Source: Ornithodoros turicata
Lineage: Eukaryota > Arthropoda > Arachnida > Ixodida > Argasidae
DNA: 64,000 nucleotides
Assembly: GCF_037126465.1 (NCBI RefSeq)
Contig: NW_026999298.1
Span: 372,001 to 436,000, forward strand
Direction of reading: 5' to 3'
Shown here: in pieces, positions 21,201-35,447 of the stretch
How positions within the stretch are numbered: the first letter of the stretch is position 1
Layout: every line of letters begins with the position of its first letter
Program-made: the position numbers and the translations under genes
The notes under the pieces: generated by a model
The model's database searches: none
What the model saw: the letters and a program-made list of their open reading frames with translations, nothing else
Told to the model about the DNA's origin: nothing

Positions 21201-22235
21201 TACGGGGTTGAAACCCCGTGATCTTACTTTCAGATATACATATTACAAAGTCACCTTAGGACATCTTTAATATTATTGTTATATCAAATGATATTAAGTG
21301 CCGAAGTTAATTATATTGACAATATGGCCATTTCGCGTGTCGTTTTGCGATCGATTTTGTCAAACGGGACCTCTCAGGGTGCAGCAGGGGAACAAGGTAC
21401 GGGGTTCAAACCCCGTGATCTTACTTTCAGATAGTGTACATATTACAAAATCACCTTAGGACATCTTTAATATTATTGTTATATCAAATGATATCAAGTC
21501 CCGAAGTTGATGAAATTGTCCTCTTGGCCGTTTCGTGTCCTTTTGCAAGCAATTTTGTCAGACGGGACCTCTCAGGGTGAAGCAGGGGAACAAGGTACGG
21601 GGTTGAAACCCCGTGATCTTACTTTCAGATATACATACTACAAAGTCACTTTAGGACATCTTTAATATTATTGTTATATCAAATGATATTAAGTCCCGAA
21701 GTTGATTATATTGACCATTTGGCCATTTCGCGTGTCGTTTTGCGATCGATTTTGTCAAACGGGACCTCTCAGGGTGAAGCAGGGGAACAAGATACGGGGT
21801 TCAAACCCCGTGATCTTACTTTCAGATAGAGTACATATTACAAAATCACCTTAGGACATCTTTAATATTATTGTTATATCAAATGATATTAAGTCTCGAA
21901 GTTGATGAAATTCACCATTTGGCCATTTCGTGTGGCGTTTTGCAAGCGATTTTGTAAAACGGGACCTCTCAGGGTGCAACAGCAGAACAAGGTACGGGGT
22001 TGAAACCTCGTGATCTTACTTTCAGATAGAGTACATATTACAAAGTCACCTTAGGACATCTTTAATATTATTGTTATATCAAATGATATTAAGTCCCGAA
22101 GTTGATTATATTGACCATTTGGCCATTTCGCGTGTCGTTTTGCGATCGATTTTGTCAAACGGGACCTCTCAGGGTGAAGCAGGGGAACAAGGTACGGGGT
22201 TCAAACCCCGTGATCTTACTTTCAGATAGAGTACA

Positions 22236-22420
22236 TACAGTCAAACTCCTTTACAATGAAACTGAGGGGACAGCAAAAAAAAATCGCAGTAAAGGTATTT
22301 TCGTTAAAAAGGATGTCTATTATTGGACCTATAGGCTCCACGGGACCGCAAAAAAAAAAAAAATTTGCTGTAGTGGTATTTTCGTTAAAAATGTGTTCGT
22401 TATAAAGGAGTTTGACTGTA
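22236..22420 (+). mobile_element. TA-flanked MITE in satellite 1, copy 2
   Basis: Element 22238-22418, same monomer position and same flanks (including AAAATGACC after it) as copy 1. It differs mainly in A-run length. It lies 2202 bp from copy 1. Confidence 0.88.
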
Positions 22421-25400
22421 TTACAAAATGACCTTAGGACATCTTTAATATTATTGTTATATCAAATGATGTCAAGTCCCAAAGTTGATTATATTGACCA
22501 TTTGGCCATTTCGTGTGGCGTTTTGCAAGCGATTTTGTAAAACGGGACCTCTCAGGGTGCAACAGCAGAACAAGGTACGGGGTTGAAACCCCGTGATCTT
22601 ACTTTCAGATATACATATTACAAAGTCACCTTAGGACATCTTTAATATTATTGTTATATCAAATGATATTAAGTCCCGAAGTTGATTATATTGACCATTT
22701 GGCCATTTCGCGTGTCGTTTTGCGATCGATTTTGTCAAACGGGACCTCTCAGGGTGAAGCAGGGGAACAAGGTACAGGGTTCAAACCCCGTGATCTTACT
22801 TTCAGATAGAGTACATATTACAAAATCACCTTAGGACATCTTTAATATTATTGTTATATCAAATGATATTAAGTCTCGAAGTTGATGAAATTCTCCATTT
22901 GGCTATTTCGTGTGGCGTTTTGCAATCGATTTTGTAAAACGGGACCTCTCAGGGTGCAACAGCAGAACAAGGTACGGGGTTGAAACCCCGTGATCTTACT
23001 TTCAGATATACATATTACAAAGTCACCTGAGGACATCTTTAATATTATTGTTATATCAAATGATATTAAGTCCCGAAGTTGATTATATTGACCATTTAGC
23101 CATTTCGCGTGTCGTTTTGCGATCGATTTTGTCAAACGGGACCTCTCAGGGTGCAGCAGGGGAACAAGGTACGGGGTTCAAACCCCGTGATCTCACTTTC
23201 AGATAGAGTACATATTACAAAATCACCTTAGGACATCTTTAATATTATTGTTATATCCAATGATATTAAGTCTCGAAGTTGATGAAATTCACCATTTGGC
23301 CATTTCGTGTGGCGTTTTGCAAGCGATTTTGTAAAACGGGACCTCTCAGGGTGCAGAGCAAGCAGGGTGCAGAGCAAGCTCAGGGTGCAGCAGAACAAGG
23401 TACGGGGTTGAAACCCCGTGATCTTACTTTCAGATATACATATTACAAAGTCACCTTAGGACATCTTTAATATTATTGTTATATCAAATGATATTAAGTG
23501 CCGAAGTTAATTATATTGACAATATGGCCATTTCGCGTGTCGTTTTGCGATCGATTTTGTCAAACGGGACCTCTCAGGGTGCAGCAGGGGAACAAGGTAC
23601 GGGGTTCAAACCCCGTGATCTTACTTTCAGATAGTGTACATATTACAAAATCACCTTAGGACATCTTTAATATTATTGTTATATCAAATGATATCAAGTC
23701 CCAAAGTTGATTATATTGACCATTTGGCCATTTCGTGTGGCGTTTTGCAAGCGATTTTATAAAACGGGACCTCTCAGGGTGAAGCAGGGGAACAAGGTAC
23801 GGGGTTGAAACCCCGTGATCTTACTTTCAGATATACATATTACAAAGTCACCTTAGGACATCTTTAATATTATTGTTATATTAAATGATATTAAGTCCCG
23901 AAGTTGATTATATTGACCATTTGGCCATTTCGCGTGTCGTTTTGCGATCGATTTTGTAAAACGGGACCTCTCAGGGTGCAACAGCAGAACAAGGTACGGG
24001 GTTGAAACCCCGTGATCTTACTTTCAGATATACATATTACAAAGTCACCTTAGGACATCTTTAATATTATTGTTATATCAAATGATATTAAGTCCCGAAG
24101 TTGATTATATTGACCATTTAGCCATTTCGCGTGTCGTTTTGCGATCGATTTTGTCAAACGGGACCTCTCAGGGTGCAGCAGGGGAACAAGGTACGGGGTT
24201 CAAACCCCGTGATCTTACTTTCAGATAGAGTACATATTACAAAATCACCTTAGGACATCTTTAATATTATTGTTATATCAAATGATATTAAGTCTCGAAG
24301 TTGATGAAATTCACCATTTGGCCATTTCGTGTGGCGTTTTGCAAGCGATTTTGTAAAACGGGATCTCTCAGGGTGCAACAGCAGAACAAGGTACGGGGTT
24401 GAAACCCCGTGATCTTACTTTCAGATATACATATTACAAAGTCACCTTAGGACATCTTTAATATTATTGTTATATCAAATGATATTAAGTCCCGAAGTTG
24501 ATTATATTGACCATATGGCCATTTCGCGTGTCGTTTTGCGATCGATTTTGTCAAACGGGACCTCTCAGGGTGAAGCAGGGGAACAAGGTACGGGGTTCAA
24601 ACCCCGTGATCTTACTTTCAGATAGAGTACATATTACAAAATCACCTTAGGACATCTTTAATATTATTGTTATATCAAATGATATTAAGTCTCGAAGTTG
24701 ATGAAATTCACCATTTGGCCATTTCGTGTGGCGTTTTGCAAGCGATTTTGTAAAACGGGATCTCTCAGGGTGCAACAGCAGAACAAGGTACGGGGTTGAA
24801 ACCCCGTGATCTTACTTTCAGATATACATATTACAAAGTCACCTTAGGACATCTTTAATATTATTGTTATATCAAATGATATTAAGTCCCGAAGTTGATT
24901 ATATTGACCATATGGCCATTTCGCGTGTCGTTTTACAATCGATTTTGTCAAACGGGACCTCTCAGGGTGCAGCAGGGGAACAAGGTGCGGGGTTCAAAGC
25001 CCGTGATCTTACTTTCAGATATACATATTACAAATTCACCTTAGGACATCTTTAATATTATTGTTATATCAAATGATATCAAGTCCCGAAGTTGATGAAA
25101 TTGTCCTCTTGGCCGTTTCGTGTCGTTTTGCAAGCAATTTTGTCAGACGGGACCTCTCAGGGTGCAACAGGGGAACAAGGTACGGGGTTCAAACCCCGTA
25201 ATCTTACTTTCAGATATACATATTACAAAATCACCTTAGCACTTAATATTATTGTTATATCAAATGATATTAAGTCTCGAAGTTGATTATATTGACCATT
25301 TGGCCATTTCGCGTGTCGTTTTGGGATCGATTTTGTCAAACGGGACCTCTCAGGGTGCAGCAGGGGAACAAGGTACGGGGTTCAAACCGCGTGATCTTAC

Positions 25401-27633
25401 TTTCAGATAGAGTACATATTACAAAATCACCTTAGGACATCTTTAACATTATTGTTATATCAAATGATATTAAGTCCCGAAGTTGATTATATTGACCATT
25501 TGGCCATTTCGCGTGTCGTTTTGCGATCGATTTTGTCAAACGGGACCTCTCAGGGTGAAGCAGGGGAACAAGGTACGGGGTTCAAACCCCGTGATCTTAC
25601 TTTCAGATAGAGTACATATTACAAAATCACCTTAGGACATCTTTAATATTATTGTTATATCAAATGATATTAAGTCCCGAAGTTGATTATATTGACCATA
25701 TGGCCATTTCGCGTGTCGTTTTGCGATCGATTTTGTCAAACGGGACCTCTCAGGGTGAAGCAGGGGAACAAGGTACAGGGTTCAAACCCCGTGATCTTAC
25801 TTTCAGATAGAGTACATATTACAAAATCACCTTAGGACATCTTTAATATTATTGTTATATCAAATGATATTAAGTCTCGAAGTTGATGAAATTCACCATT
25901 TGGCCATTTCGTGTGGCGTTTTGCAATCGATTTTGTAAAATGGGACCTCTCAGGGTGCAACAGCAGAACAAGGTACGGGGTTGAAACCCCGTGATCTTAC
26001 TTTCAGATATACATATTACAAAGTCACCTGAGGACATCTTTAATATTATTGTTATATCAAATGATATTAAGTCTCGAAGTTGATGAAATTCACCATTTGG
26101 CTATTTCGTGTGGCGTTTTGCAATCGATTTTGTAAAACGGGACCTCTCAGGGTGCAACAGCAGAACAAGGTACGGGGTTGAAACCCCGTGATCTTACTTT
26201 CAGATATACATATTACAAAGTCACCTGAGGACATCTTTAATATTATTGTTATATCAAATGATATTAAGTCCCGAAGTTGATTATATTGACCATTTAGCCA
26301 TTTCGCGTGTCGTTTTGCGATCGATTTTGTCAAACGGGACCTCTCAGGGTGCAGCAGGGGAACAAGGTACGGGGTTCAAACCCCGTGATCTCACTTTCAG
26401 ATAGAGTACATATTACAAAATCACCTTAGGACATCTTTAATATTATTGTTATATCCAATGATATTAAGTCTCGAAGTTGATGAAATTCACCATTTGGCCA
26501 TTTCGTGTGGCGTTTTGCAAGCGATTTTGTAAAACGGGACCTCTCAGGGTGCAGAGCAAGCAGGGTGCAGAGCAAGCTCAGGGTGCAGCAGAACAAGGTA
26601 CGGGGTTGAAACCCCGTGATCTTACTTTCAGATATACATATTACAAAGTCACCTTAGGACATCTTTAATATTATTGTTATATCAAATGATATTAAGTGCC
26701 GAAGTTAATTATATTGACAATATGGCCATTTCGCGTGTCGTTTTGCGATCGATTTTGTCAAACGGGACCTCTCAGGGTGCAGCAGGGGAACAAGGTACGG
26801 GGTTCAAACCCCGTGATCTTACTTTCAGATAGTGTACATATTACAAAATCACCTTAGGACATCTTTAATATTATTGTTATATCAAATGATATCAAGTCCC
26901 GAAGTTGATGAAATTGTCCTCTTGGCCGTTTCGTGTCCTTTTGCAAGCAATTTTGTCAGACGGGACCTCTCAGGGTGAAGCAGGGGAACAAGGTACGGGG
27001 TTGAAACCCCGTGATCTTACTTTCAGATATACATACTACAAAGTCACTTTAGGACATCTTTAATATTATTGTTATATCAAATGATATTAAGTCCCGAAGT
27101 TGATTATATTGACCATTTGGCCATTTCGCGTGTCGTTTTGCGATCGATTTTGTCAAACGGGACCTCTCAGGGTGAAGCAGGGGAACAAGATACGGGGTTC
27201 AAACCCCGTGATCTTACTTTCAGATAGAGTACATATTACAAAATCACCTTAGGACATCTTTAATATTATTGTTATATCAAATGATATTAAGTCTCGAAGT
27301 TGATGAAATTCACCATTTGGCCATTTCGTGTGGCGTTTTGCAAGCGATTTTGTAAAACGGGACCTCTCAGGGTGCAACAGCAGAACAAGGTACGGGGTTG
27401 AAACCTCGTGATCTTACTTTCAGATAGAGTACATATTACAAAGTCACCTTAGGACATCTTTAATATTATTGTTATATCAAATGATATTAAGTCCCGAAGT
27501 TGATTATATTGACCATTTGGCCATTTCGCGTGTCGTTTTGCGATCGATTTTGTCAAACGGGACCTCTCAGGGTGAAGCAGGGGAACAAGGTACGGGGTTC
27601 AAACCCCGTGATCTTACTTTCAGATAGAGTACA

Positions 27634-27820
27634 TACAGTCAAACTCCTTTACAATGAAACTGAGGGGACAGCAAAAAAAAATCGCAGTAAAGGTATTTTC
27701 GTTAAAAAGGATGTCTATTATTGGACCTATAGGCTCCACGGGACCGCAAAAAAAAAAAAAAAATTTGCTGTAGTGGTATTTTCGTTAAAAATGTGTTCGT
27801 TATAAAGGAGTTTGACTGTA
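27634..27820 (+). mobile_element. TA-flanked MITE in satellite 1, copy 3
   Basis: Element 27636-27818, again at the same point of the same monomer type. It lies 5398 bp from copy 2. All three derive from one insertion that was copied with its block. Confidence 0.88.
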
Positions 27821-30800
27821 TTACAAAATGACCTTAGGACATCTTTAATATTATTGTTATATCAAATGATGTCAAGTCCCAAAGTTGATTATATTGACCA
27901 TTTGGCCATTTCGTGTGGCGTTTTGCAAGCGATTTTGTAAAACGGGACCTCTCAGGGTGCAACAGCAGAACAAGGTACGGGGTTGAAACCCCGTGATCTT
28001 ACTTTCAGATATACATATTACAAAGTCACCTTAGGACATCTTTAATATTATTGTTATATCAAATGATATTAAGTCCCGAAGTTGATTATATTGACCATTT
28101 GGCCATTTCGCGTGTCGTTTTGCGATCGATTTTGTCAAACGGGACCTCTCAGGGTGAAGCAGGGGAACAAGGTACAGGGTTCAAACCCCGTGATCTTACT
28201 TTCAGATAGAGTACATATTACAAAATCACCTTAGGACATCTTTAATATTATTGTTATATCAAATGATATTAAGTCTCGAAGTTGATGAAATTCACCATTT
28301 GGCTATTTCGTGTGGCGTTTTGCAATCGATTTTGTAAAACGGGACCTCTCAGGGTGCAACAGCAGAACAAGGTACGGGGTTGAAACCCCGTGATCTTACT
28401 TTCAGATATACATATTACAAAGTCACCTGAGGACATCTTTAATATTATTGTTATATCAAATGATATTAAGTCCCGAAGTTGATTATATTGACCATTTAGC
28501 CATTTCGCGTGTCGTTTTGCGATCGATTTTGTCAAACGGGACCTCTCAGGGTGCAGCAGGGGAACAAGGTACGGGGTTCAAACCCCGTGATCTTACTTTC
28601 AGATAGAGTACATATTACAAAATCACCTTAGGACATCTTTAATATTATTGTTATATCAAATGATATTAAGTCTCGAAGTTGATGAAATTCACCATTTGGC
28701 CATTTCGTGTGGCGTTTTGCAAGCGATTTTGTAAAACGGGATCTCTCAGGGTGCAACAGCAGAACAAGGTACGGGGTTGAAACCCCGTGATCTTACTTTC
28801 AGATATACATATTACAAAGTCACCTTAGGACATCTTTAATATTATTGTTATATCAAATGATATTAAGTCCCGAAGTTGATTATATTGACCATATGGCCAT
28901 TTCGCGTGTCGTTTTACAATCGATTTTGTCAAACGGGACCTCTCAGGGTGCAGCAGGGGAACAAGGTGCGGGGTTCAAAGCCCGTGATCTTACTTTCAGA
29001 TATACATATTACAAATTCACCTTAGGACATCTTTAATATTATTGTTATATCAAATGATATCAAGTCCCGAAGTTGATGAAATTGTCCTCTTGGCCGTTTC
29101 GTGTCGTTTTGCAAGCAATTTTGTCAGACGGGACCTCTCAGGGTGCAACAGGGGAACAAGGTACGGGGTTCAAACCCCGTAATCTTACTTTCAGATATAC
29201 ATATTACAAAATCACCTTAGCACTTAATATTATTGTTATATCAAATGATATTAAGTCTCGAAGTTGATTATATTGACCATTTGGCCATTTCGCGTGTCGT
29301 TTTGGGATCGATTTTGTCAAACGGGACCTCTCAGGGTGCAGCAGGGGAACAAGGTACGGGGTTCAAACCGCGTGATCTTACTTTCAGATAGAGTACATAT
29401 TACAAAATCACCTTAGGACATCTTTAACATTATTGTTATATCAAATGATATTAAGTCCCGAAGTTGATTATATTGACCATTTGGCCATTTCGCGTGTCGT
29501 TTTGCGATCGATTTTGTCAAACGGGACCTCTCAGGGTGAAGCAGGGGAACAAGGTACGGGGTTCAAACCCCGTGATCTTACTTTCAGATAGAGTACATAT
29601 TACAAAATCACCTTAGGACATCTTTAATATTATTGTTATATCAAATGATATTAAGTCCCGAAGTTGATTATATTGACCATATGGCCATTTCGCGTGTCGT
29701 TTTGCGATCGATTTTGTCAAACGGGACCTCTCAGGGTGAAGCAGGGGAACAAGGTACAGGGTTCAAACCCCGTGATCTTACTTTCAGATAGAGTACATAT
29801 TACAAAATCACCTTAGGACATCTTTAATATTATTGTTATATCAAATGATATTAAGTCTCGAAGTTGATGAAATTCACCATTTGGCCATTTCGTGTGGCGT
29901 TTTGCAATCGATTTTGTAAAATGGGACCTCTCAGGGTGCAACAGCAGAACAAGGTACGGGGTTGAAACCCCGTGATCTTACTTTCAGATATACATATTAC
30001 AAAGTCACCTGAGGACATCTTTAATATTATTGTTATATCAAATGATATTAAGTCCCGAAGTTGATTATATTGACCATTTAGCCATTTCGCGTGTCGTTTT
30101 GCGATCGATTTTGTCAAACGGGACCTCTCAGGGTGCAGCAGGGGAACAAGGTACGGGGTTCAAACCCCGTGATCTCACTTTCAGATAGAGTACATATTAC
30201 AAAATCACCTTAGGACATCTTTAATATAATTGTTATATCCAATGATATTAAGTCTCGAAGTTGATGAAATTCACCATTTGGCCATTTCGTGTGGCGTTTT
30301 GCAAGCGATTTTGTAAAACGGGACCTCTCAGGGTGCAGAGCAAGCAGGGTGCAGAGCAAGCTCAGGGTGCAGCAGAACAAGGTACGGGGTTGAAACCCCG
30401 TGATCTTACTTTCAGATATACATATTACAAAGTCACCTTAGGACATCTTTAATATTATTGTTATATCAAATGATATTAAGTGCCGAAGTTAATTATATTG
30501 ACAATATGGCCATTTCGCGTGTCGTTTTGCGATCGATTTTGTCAAACGGGACCTCTCAGGGTGCAGCAGGGGAACAAGGTACGGGGTTCAAACCCCGTGA
30601 TCTTACTTTCAGATAGTGTACATATTACAAAATCACCTTAGGACATCTTTAATATTATTGTTATATCAAATGATATCAAGTCCCAAAGTTGATTATATTG
30701 ACCATTTGGCCATTTCGTGTGGCGTTTTGCAAGCGATTTTATAAAACGGGACCTCTCAGGGTGAAGCAGGGGAACAAGGTACGGGGTTGAAACCCCGTGA

Positions 30801-33240
30801 TCTTACTTTCAGATATACATATTACAAAGTCACCTTAGGACATCTTTAATATTATTGTTATATCAAATGATATTAAGTCCCGAAGTGTATTATATTGACC
30901 ATTTGGCCATTTCGCGTGTCGTTTTGCGATCGATTTTGTAAAACGGGACCTCTCAGGGTGCAACAGCAGAACAAGGTACGGGGTTGAAACCCCGTGATCT
31001 TACTTTCAGATATACATATTACAAAGTCACCTTAGGACATCTTTAATATTATTGTTATATCAAATGATATTAAGTCCCGAAGTTGATTATATTGACCATT
31101 TGGCCATTTCGCGTGTCGTTTTGCGATCGATTTTGTCAAACGGGACCTCTCAGGGTGCAGCAGGGGAACAAGGTACGGGGTTCAAACCCCGTGATCTTAC
31201 TTTCAGATAGAGTACATATTACAAAATCACCTTAGGACATCTTTAATATTATTGTTATATCAAATGATATTAAGTCTCGAAGTTGATGAAATTCACCATT
31301 TGGCCATTTCGTGTGGCGTTTTGCAAGCGATTTTGTAAAACGGGATCTCTCAGGGTGCAACAGCAGAACAAGGTACGGGGTTGAAACCCCGTGATCTTAC
31401 TTTCAGATATACATATTACAAAGTCACCTTAGGACATCTTTAATATTATTGTTATATCAAATGATATTAAGTCCCGAAGTTGATTATATTGACCATATGG
31501 CCATTTCGCGTGTCGTTTTGCGATCGATTTTGTCAAACGGGACCTCTCAGGGTGAAGCAGGGGAACAAGGTACGGGGTTCAAACCCCGTGATCTTACTTT
31601 CAGATAGAGTACATATTACAAAATCACCTTAGGACATCTTTAATATTATTGTTATATCAAATGATATTAAGTCTCGAAGTTGATGAAATTCACCATTTGG
31701 CCATTTCGTGTGGCGTTTTGCAAGCGATTTTGTAAAACGGGATCTCTCAGGGTGCAACAGCAGAACAAGGTACGGGGTTGAAACCCCGTGATCTTACTTT
31801 CAGATATACATATTACAAAGTCACCTTAGGACATCTTTAATATTATTGTTATATCAAATGATATTAAGTCCCGAAGTTGATTATATTGACCATATGGCCA
31901 TTTCGCGTGTCGTTTTGCGATCGATTTTGTCAAACGGGACCTCTCAGGGTGAAGCAGGGGAACAAGGTACGGGGTTCAAACCCCGTGATCTTACTTTCAG
32001 ATAGAGTACATATTACAAAATCACCTTAGGACATCTTTAATATTATTGTTATATCAAATGATATTAAGTCTCGAAGTTGATGAAATTCACCATTTGGCCA
32101 TTTCGTGTGGCGTTTTGCAAGCGATTTTGTAAAACGGGATCTCTCAGGGTGCAACAGCAGAACAAGGTACGGGGTTGAAACCCCGTGATCTTACTTTCAG
32201 ATATACATATTACAAAGTCACCTTAGGACATCTTTAATATTATTGTTATATCAAATGATATTAAGTCCCGAAGTTGATTATATTGACCATATGGCCATTT
32301 CGCGTGTCGTTTTACAATCGATTTTGTCAAACGGGACCTCTCAGGGTGCAGCAGGGGAACAAGGTGCGGGGTTCAAAGCCCGTGATCTTACTTTCAGATA
32401 TACATATTACAAAGTCACCTTAGGACATCTTTAATATTATTGTTATATCAAATGATATCAAGTCCCGAAGTTGATGAAATTGTCCTCTTGGCCGTTTCGT
32501 GTCGTTTTGCAAGCAATTTTGTCAGACGGGACCTCTCAGGGTGCAACAGGGGAACAAGGTACGGGGTTCAAACCCCGTAATCTTACTTTCAGATATACAT
32601 ATTACAAAATCACCTTAGCACTTAATATTATTGTTATATCAAATGATATTAAGTCTCGAAGTTGATTATATTGACCATTTGGCCATTTCGCGTGTCGTTT
32701 TGGGATCGATTTTGTCAAACGGGACCTCTCAGGGTGCAGCAGGGGAACAAGGTACGGGGTTCAAACCGCGTGATCTTACTTTCAGATAGAGTACATATTA
32801 CAAAATCACCTTAGGACATCTTTAACATTATTGTTATATCAAATGATATTAAGTCCCGAAGTTGATTATATTGACCATTTGGCCATTTCGCGTGTCGTTT
32901 TGCGATCGATTTTGTCAAACGGGACCTCTCAGGGTGAAGCAGGGGAACAAGGTACGGGGTTCAAACCCCGTGATCTTACTTTCAGATAGAGTACATATTA
33001 CAAAATCACCTTAGGACATCTTTAATATTATTGTTATATCAAATGATATTAAGTCCCGAAGTTGATTATATTGACCATATGGCCATTTCGCGTGTCGTTT
33101 TGCGATCGATTTTGTCAAACGGGACCTCTCAGGGTGAAGCAGGGGAACAAGGTACGGGGTTCAAACCCCGTGATCTTACTTTCAGATTGAGTACATATTA
33201 CAAAATCACCTTAGGACATCTTTAATATTATTGTTATATC

Positions 33241-34920
33241 AAATGATATTAAGTCTCGAAGTCGATGAAATTCACCATTTGGCCATTTCGTGTGGCGTTT
33301 TGCAAGCGATTTTGTAAAACGGGATCTCTCAGGGTGCAACAGCAGAACAAGGTACGGAGTTGAAACCCCGTGATCTTACTTTCAGATAGAGTACATATTA
33401 CAAAATCACCTTAGGACATCTTTAATATTATTGTTATATCAAATGATATTAAGTCTCGAAGTCGATGAAATTCACCATTTGGCCATTTCGTGTGGCGTTT
33501 TGCAAGCGATTTTGTAAAACGGGATCTCTCAGGGTGCAACAGCAGAACAAGGTACGGAGTTGAAACCCCGTGATCTTACTTTCAGATAGAGTACATATTA
33601 CAAAATCACCTTAGGACATCTTTAATATTATTGTTATATCAAATGATATTAAGTCTCGAAGTCGATGAAATTCACCATTTGGCCATTTCGTGTGGCGTTT
33701 TGCAAGCGATTTTGTAAAACGGGATCTCTCAGGGTGCAACAGCAGAACAAGGTACGGAGTTGAAACCCCGTGATCTTACTTTCAGATAGAGTACATATTA
33801 CAAAATCACCTTAGGACATCTTTAATATTATTGTTATATCAAATGATATTAAGTCTCGAAGTTGATGAAATTCACCATTTGGCCATTTCGTGTGGCGTTT
33901 TGCAAGCGATTTTGTAAAACGGGATCTCTCAGGGTGCAACAGCAGAACAAGGTACGGAGTTGAAACCCCGTGATCTTACTTTCAGATAGAGTACATATTA
34001 CAAAATCACCTTAGGACATCTTTAATATTATTGTTATATCAAATGATATTAAGTCTCGAAGTCGATGAAATTCACCATTTGGCCATTTCGTGTGGCGTTT
34101 TGCAAGCGATTTTGTAAAACGGGATCTCTCAGGGTGCAACAGCAGAACAAGGTACGGAGTTGAAACCCCGTGATCTTACTTTCAGATAGAGTACATATTA
34201 CAAAATCACCTTAGGACATCTTTAATATTATTGTTATATCAAATGATATTAAGTCTCGAAGTCGATGAAATTCACCATTTGGCCATTTCGTGTGGCGTTT
34301 TGCAAGCGATTTTGTAAAACGGGATCTCTCAGGGTGCAACAGCAGAACAAGGTACGGAGTTGAAACCCCGTGATCTTACTTTCAGATAGAGTACATATTA
34401 CAAAATCACCTTAGGACATCTTTAATATTATTGTTATATCAAATGATATTAAGTCTCGAAGTCGATGAAATTCACCATTTGGCCATTTCGTGTGGCGTTT
34501 TGCAAGCGATTTTGTAAAACGGGATCTCTCAGGGTGCAACAGCAGAACAAGGTACGGAGTTGAAACCCCGTGATCTTACTTTCAGATAGAGTACATATTA
34601 CAAAATCACCTTAGGACATCTTTAATATTATTGTTATATCAAATGATATTAAGTCTCGAAGTTGATGAAATTCACCATTTGGCCATTTCGTGTGGCGTTT
34701 TGCAAGCGATTTTGTAAAACGGGATCTCTCAGGGTGCAACAGCAGAACAAGGTACGGAGTTGAAACCCCGTGATCTTACTTTCAGATAGAGTACATATTA
34801 CAAAATCACCTTAGGACATCTTTAATATTATTGTTATATCAAATGATATTAAGTCTCGAAGTTGATGAAATTCACCATTTGGCCATTTCGTGTGGCGTTT
34901 TGCAAGCGATTTTGTAAAAC
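33241..34920 (+). repeat. Homogeneous block of type-B monomers, right
   Basis: Eight to nine units spaced exactly 200 bp apart with the same GGTACGGAGTTGAAACC variant as the left block. They differ chiefly by GTCGATGAA versus GTTGATGAA. Confidence 0.85.
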
Positions 34921-35070
34921 GGGACCTCTCAGGGTGCAATAGGGGAAAATAGTACGGGGCTCAAACTCCGAAATCTGTATTGTATGTATACATTCTGTAA
35001 AACCAGCTTAAGACACTTTTATATTATTTTTATATGAGCTCATATTAAGTCCCAAATTTGATAGCATTTT

Positions 35071-35443
35071 CTTTCATTTTATTCTCTGCGTTCGGCCGAG
35101 TGTAGGTAGCCCCTGTTACAATCCCAGTACAAGCCGTTATAATATCTTTTTGGCACCATGATACAAATCATTTGAGTCATTGTGAAGGGATATGTAACGG
35201 ATATGTATTTTCATCTATGATGTCTTTTCCTCAGACTTCAGCACCAGTGCCCGTAGGTGTCTGCTGCCGTGTAAATGTTCGGACTGCCGGCGATTTGCCG
35301 TACAAGTTCACTTTTGTGCCCCTGTGCCCACTTTTTCAGCTTTCCGACCAATGAAGTCTAAATATGGGGCGCTATCAGTCTGCCTATCCTCACTAGTTGT
35401 CCCTGTATCCAACATGGGCAGCGCCATTTTGGGTGGCAAGTGG
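35071..35443. other. Spacer between satellite 1 and Gypsy-C
   Basis: No gene seen. GCCATTTTGGGTGGCAA near 35423 recurs at about 42351, so this flank holds a small unclassified repeat. Confidence 0.35.
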
Positions 35444-35447
35444 ATTG

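Larger units (their letters stand above)
16502..35070 (+). repeat. Satellite 1: about 90 tandem monomers of about 200 bp
   Basis: Head-to-tail units of 196-200 bp. The length classes differ by CAGATAGAGTACAT versus CAGATATACAT. Three main types are seen: A (TTGATTATATTGACC...CGCGTGTCG), B (TTGATGAAATTCACC...CGTGTGGCG) and C (TTGATGAAATTGTCCTC). Types follow an ordered pattern, and blocks of about 2.2 kb repeat. Every unit carries a stem-loop CGGGGTTCAAACCCCG or its TTGAAA form, which matches the tRNA B-box GGTTCRANNCC. The first monomer is slightly, and the last two strongly, diverged (34920-35070). No real gene lies here: short frames recur only because the DNA repeats. Confidence 0.97.

Noticed and set aside
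19900..33225. Many recurrent open frames of 60-110 codons in both strands of satellite 1
   Set aside because: They repeat at monomer spacing, depend on monomer variants, have no domain and overlap one another. They follow from the tandem DNA and are not genes.
16502..35070. A CENP-B box in the satellite monomer
   Set aside because: I looked for TTCGNNNNANNCGGG. The monomer has TTTCG and AAACGGG, but not at the required spacing.
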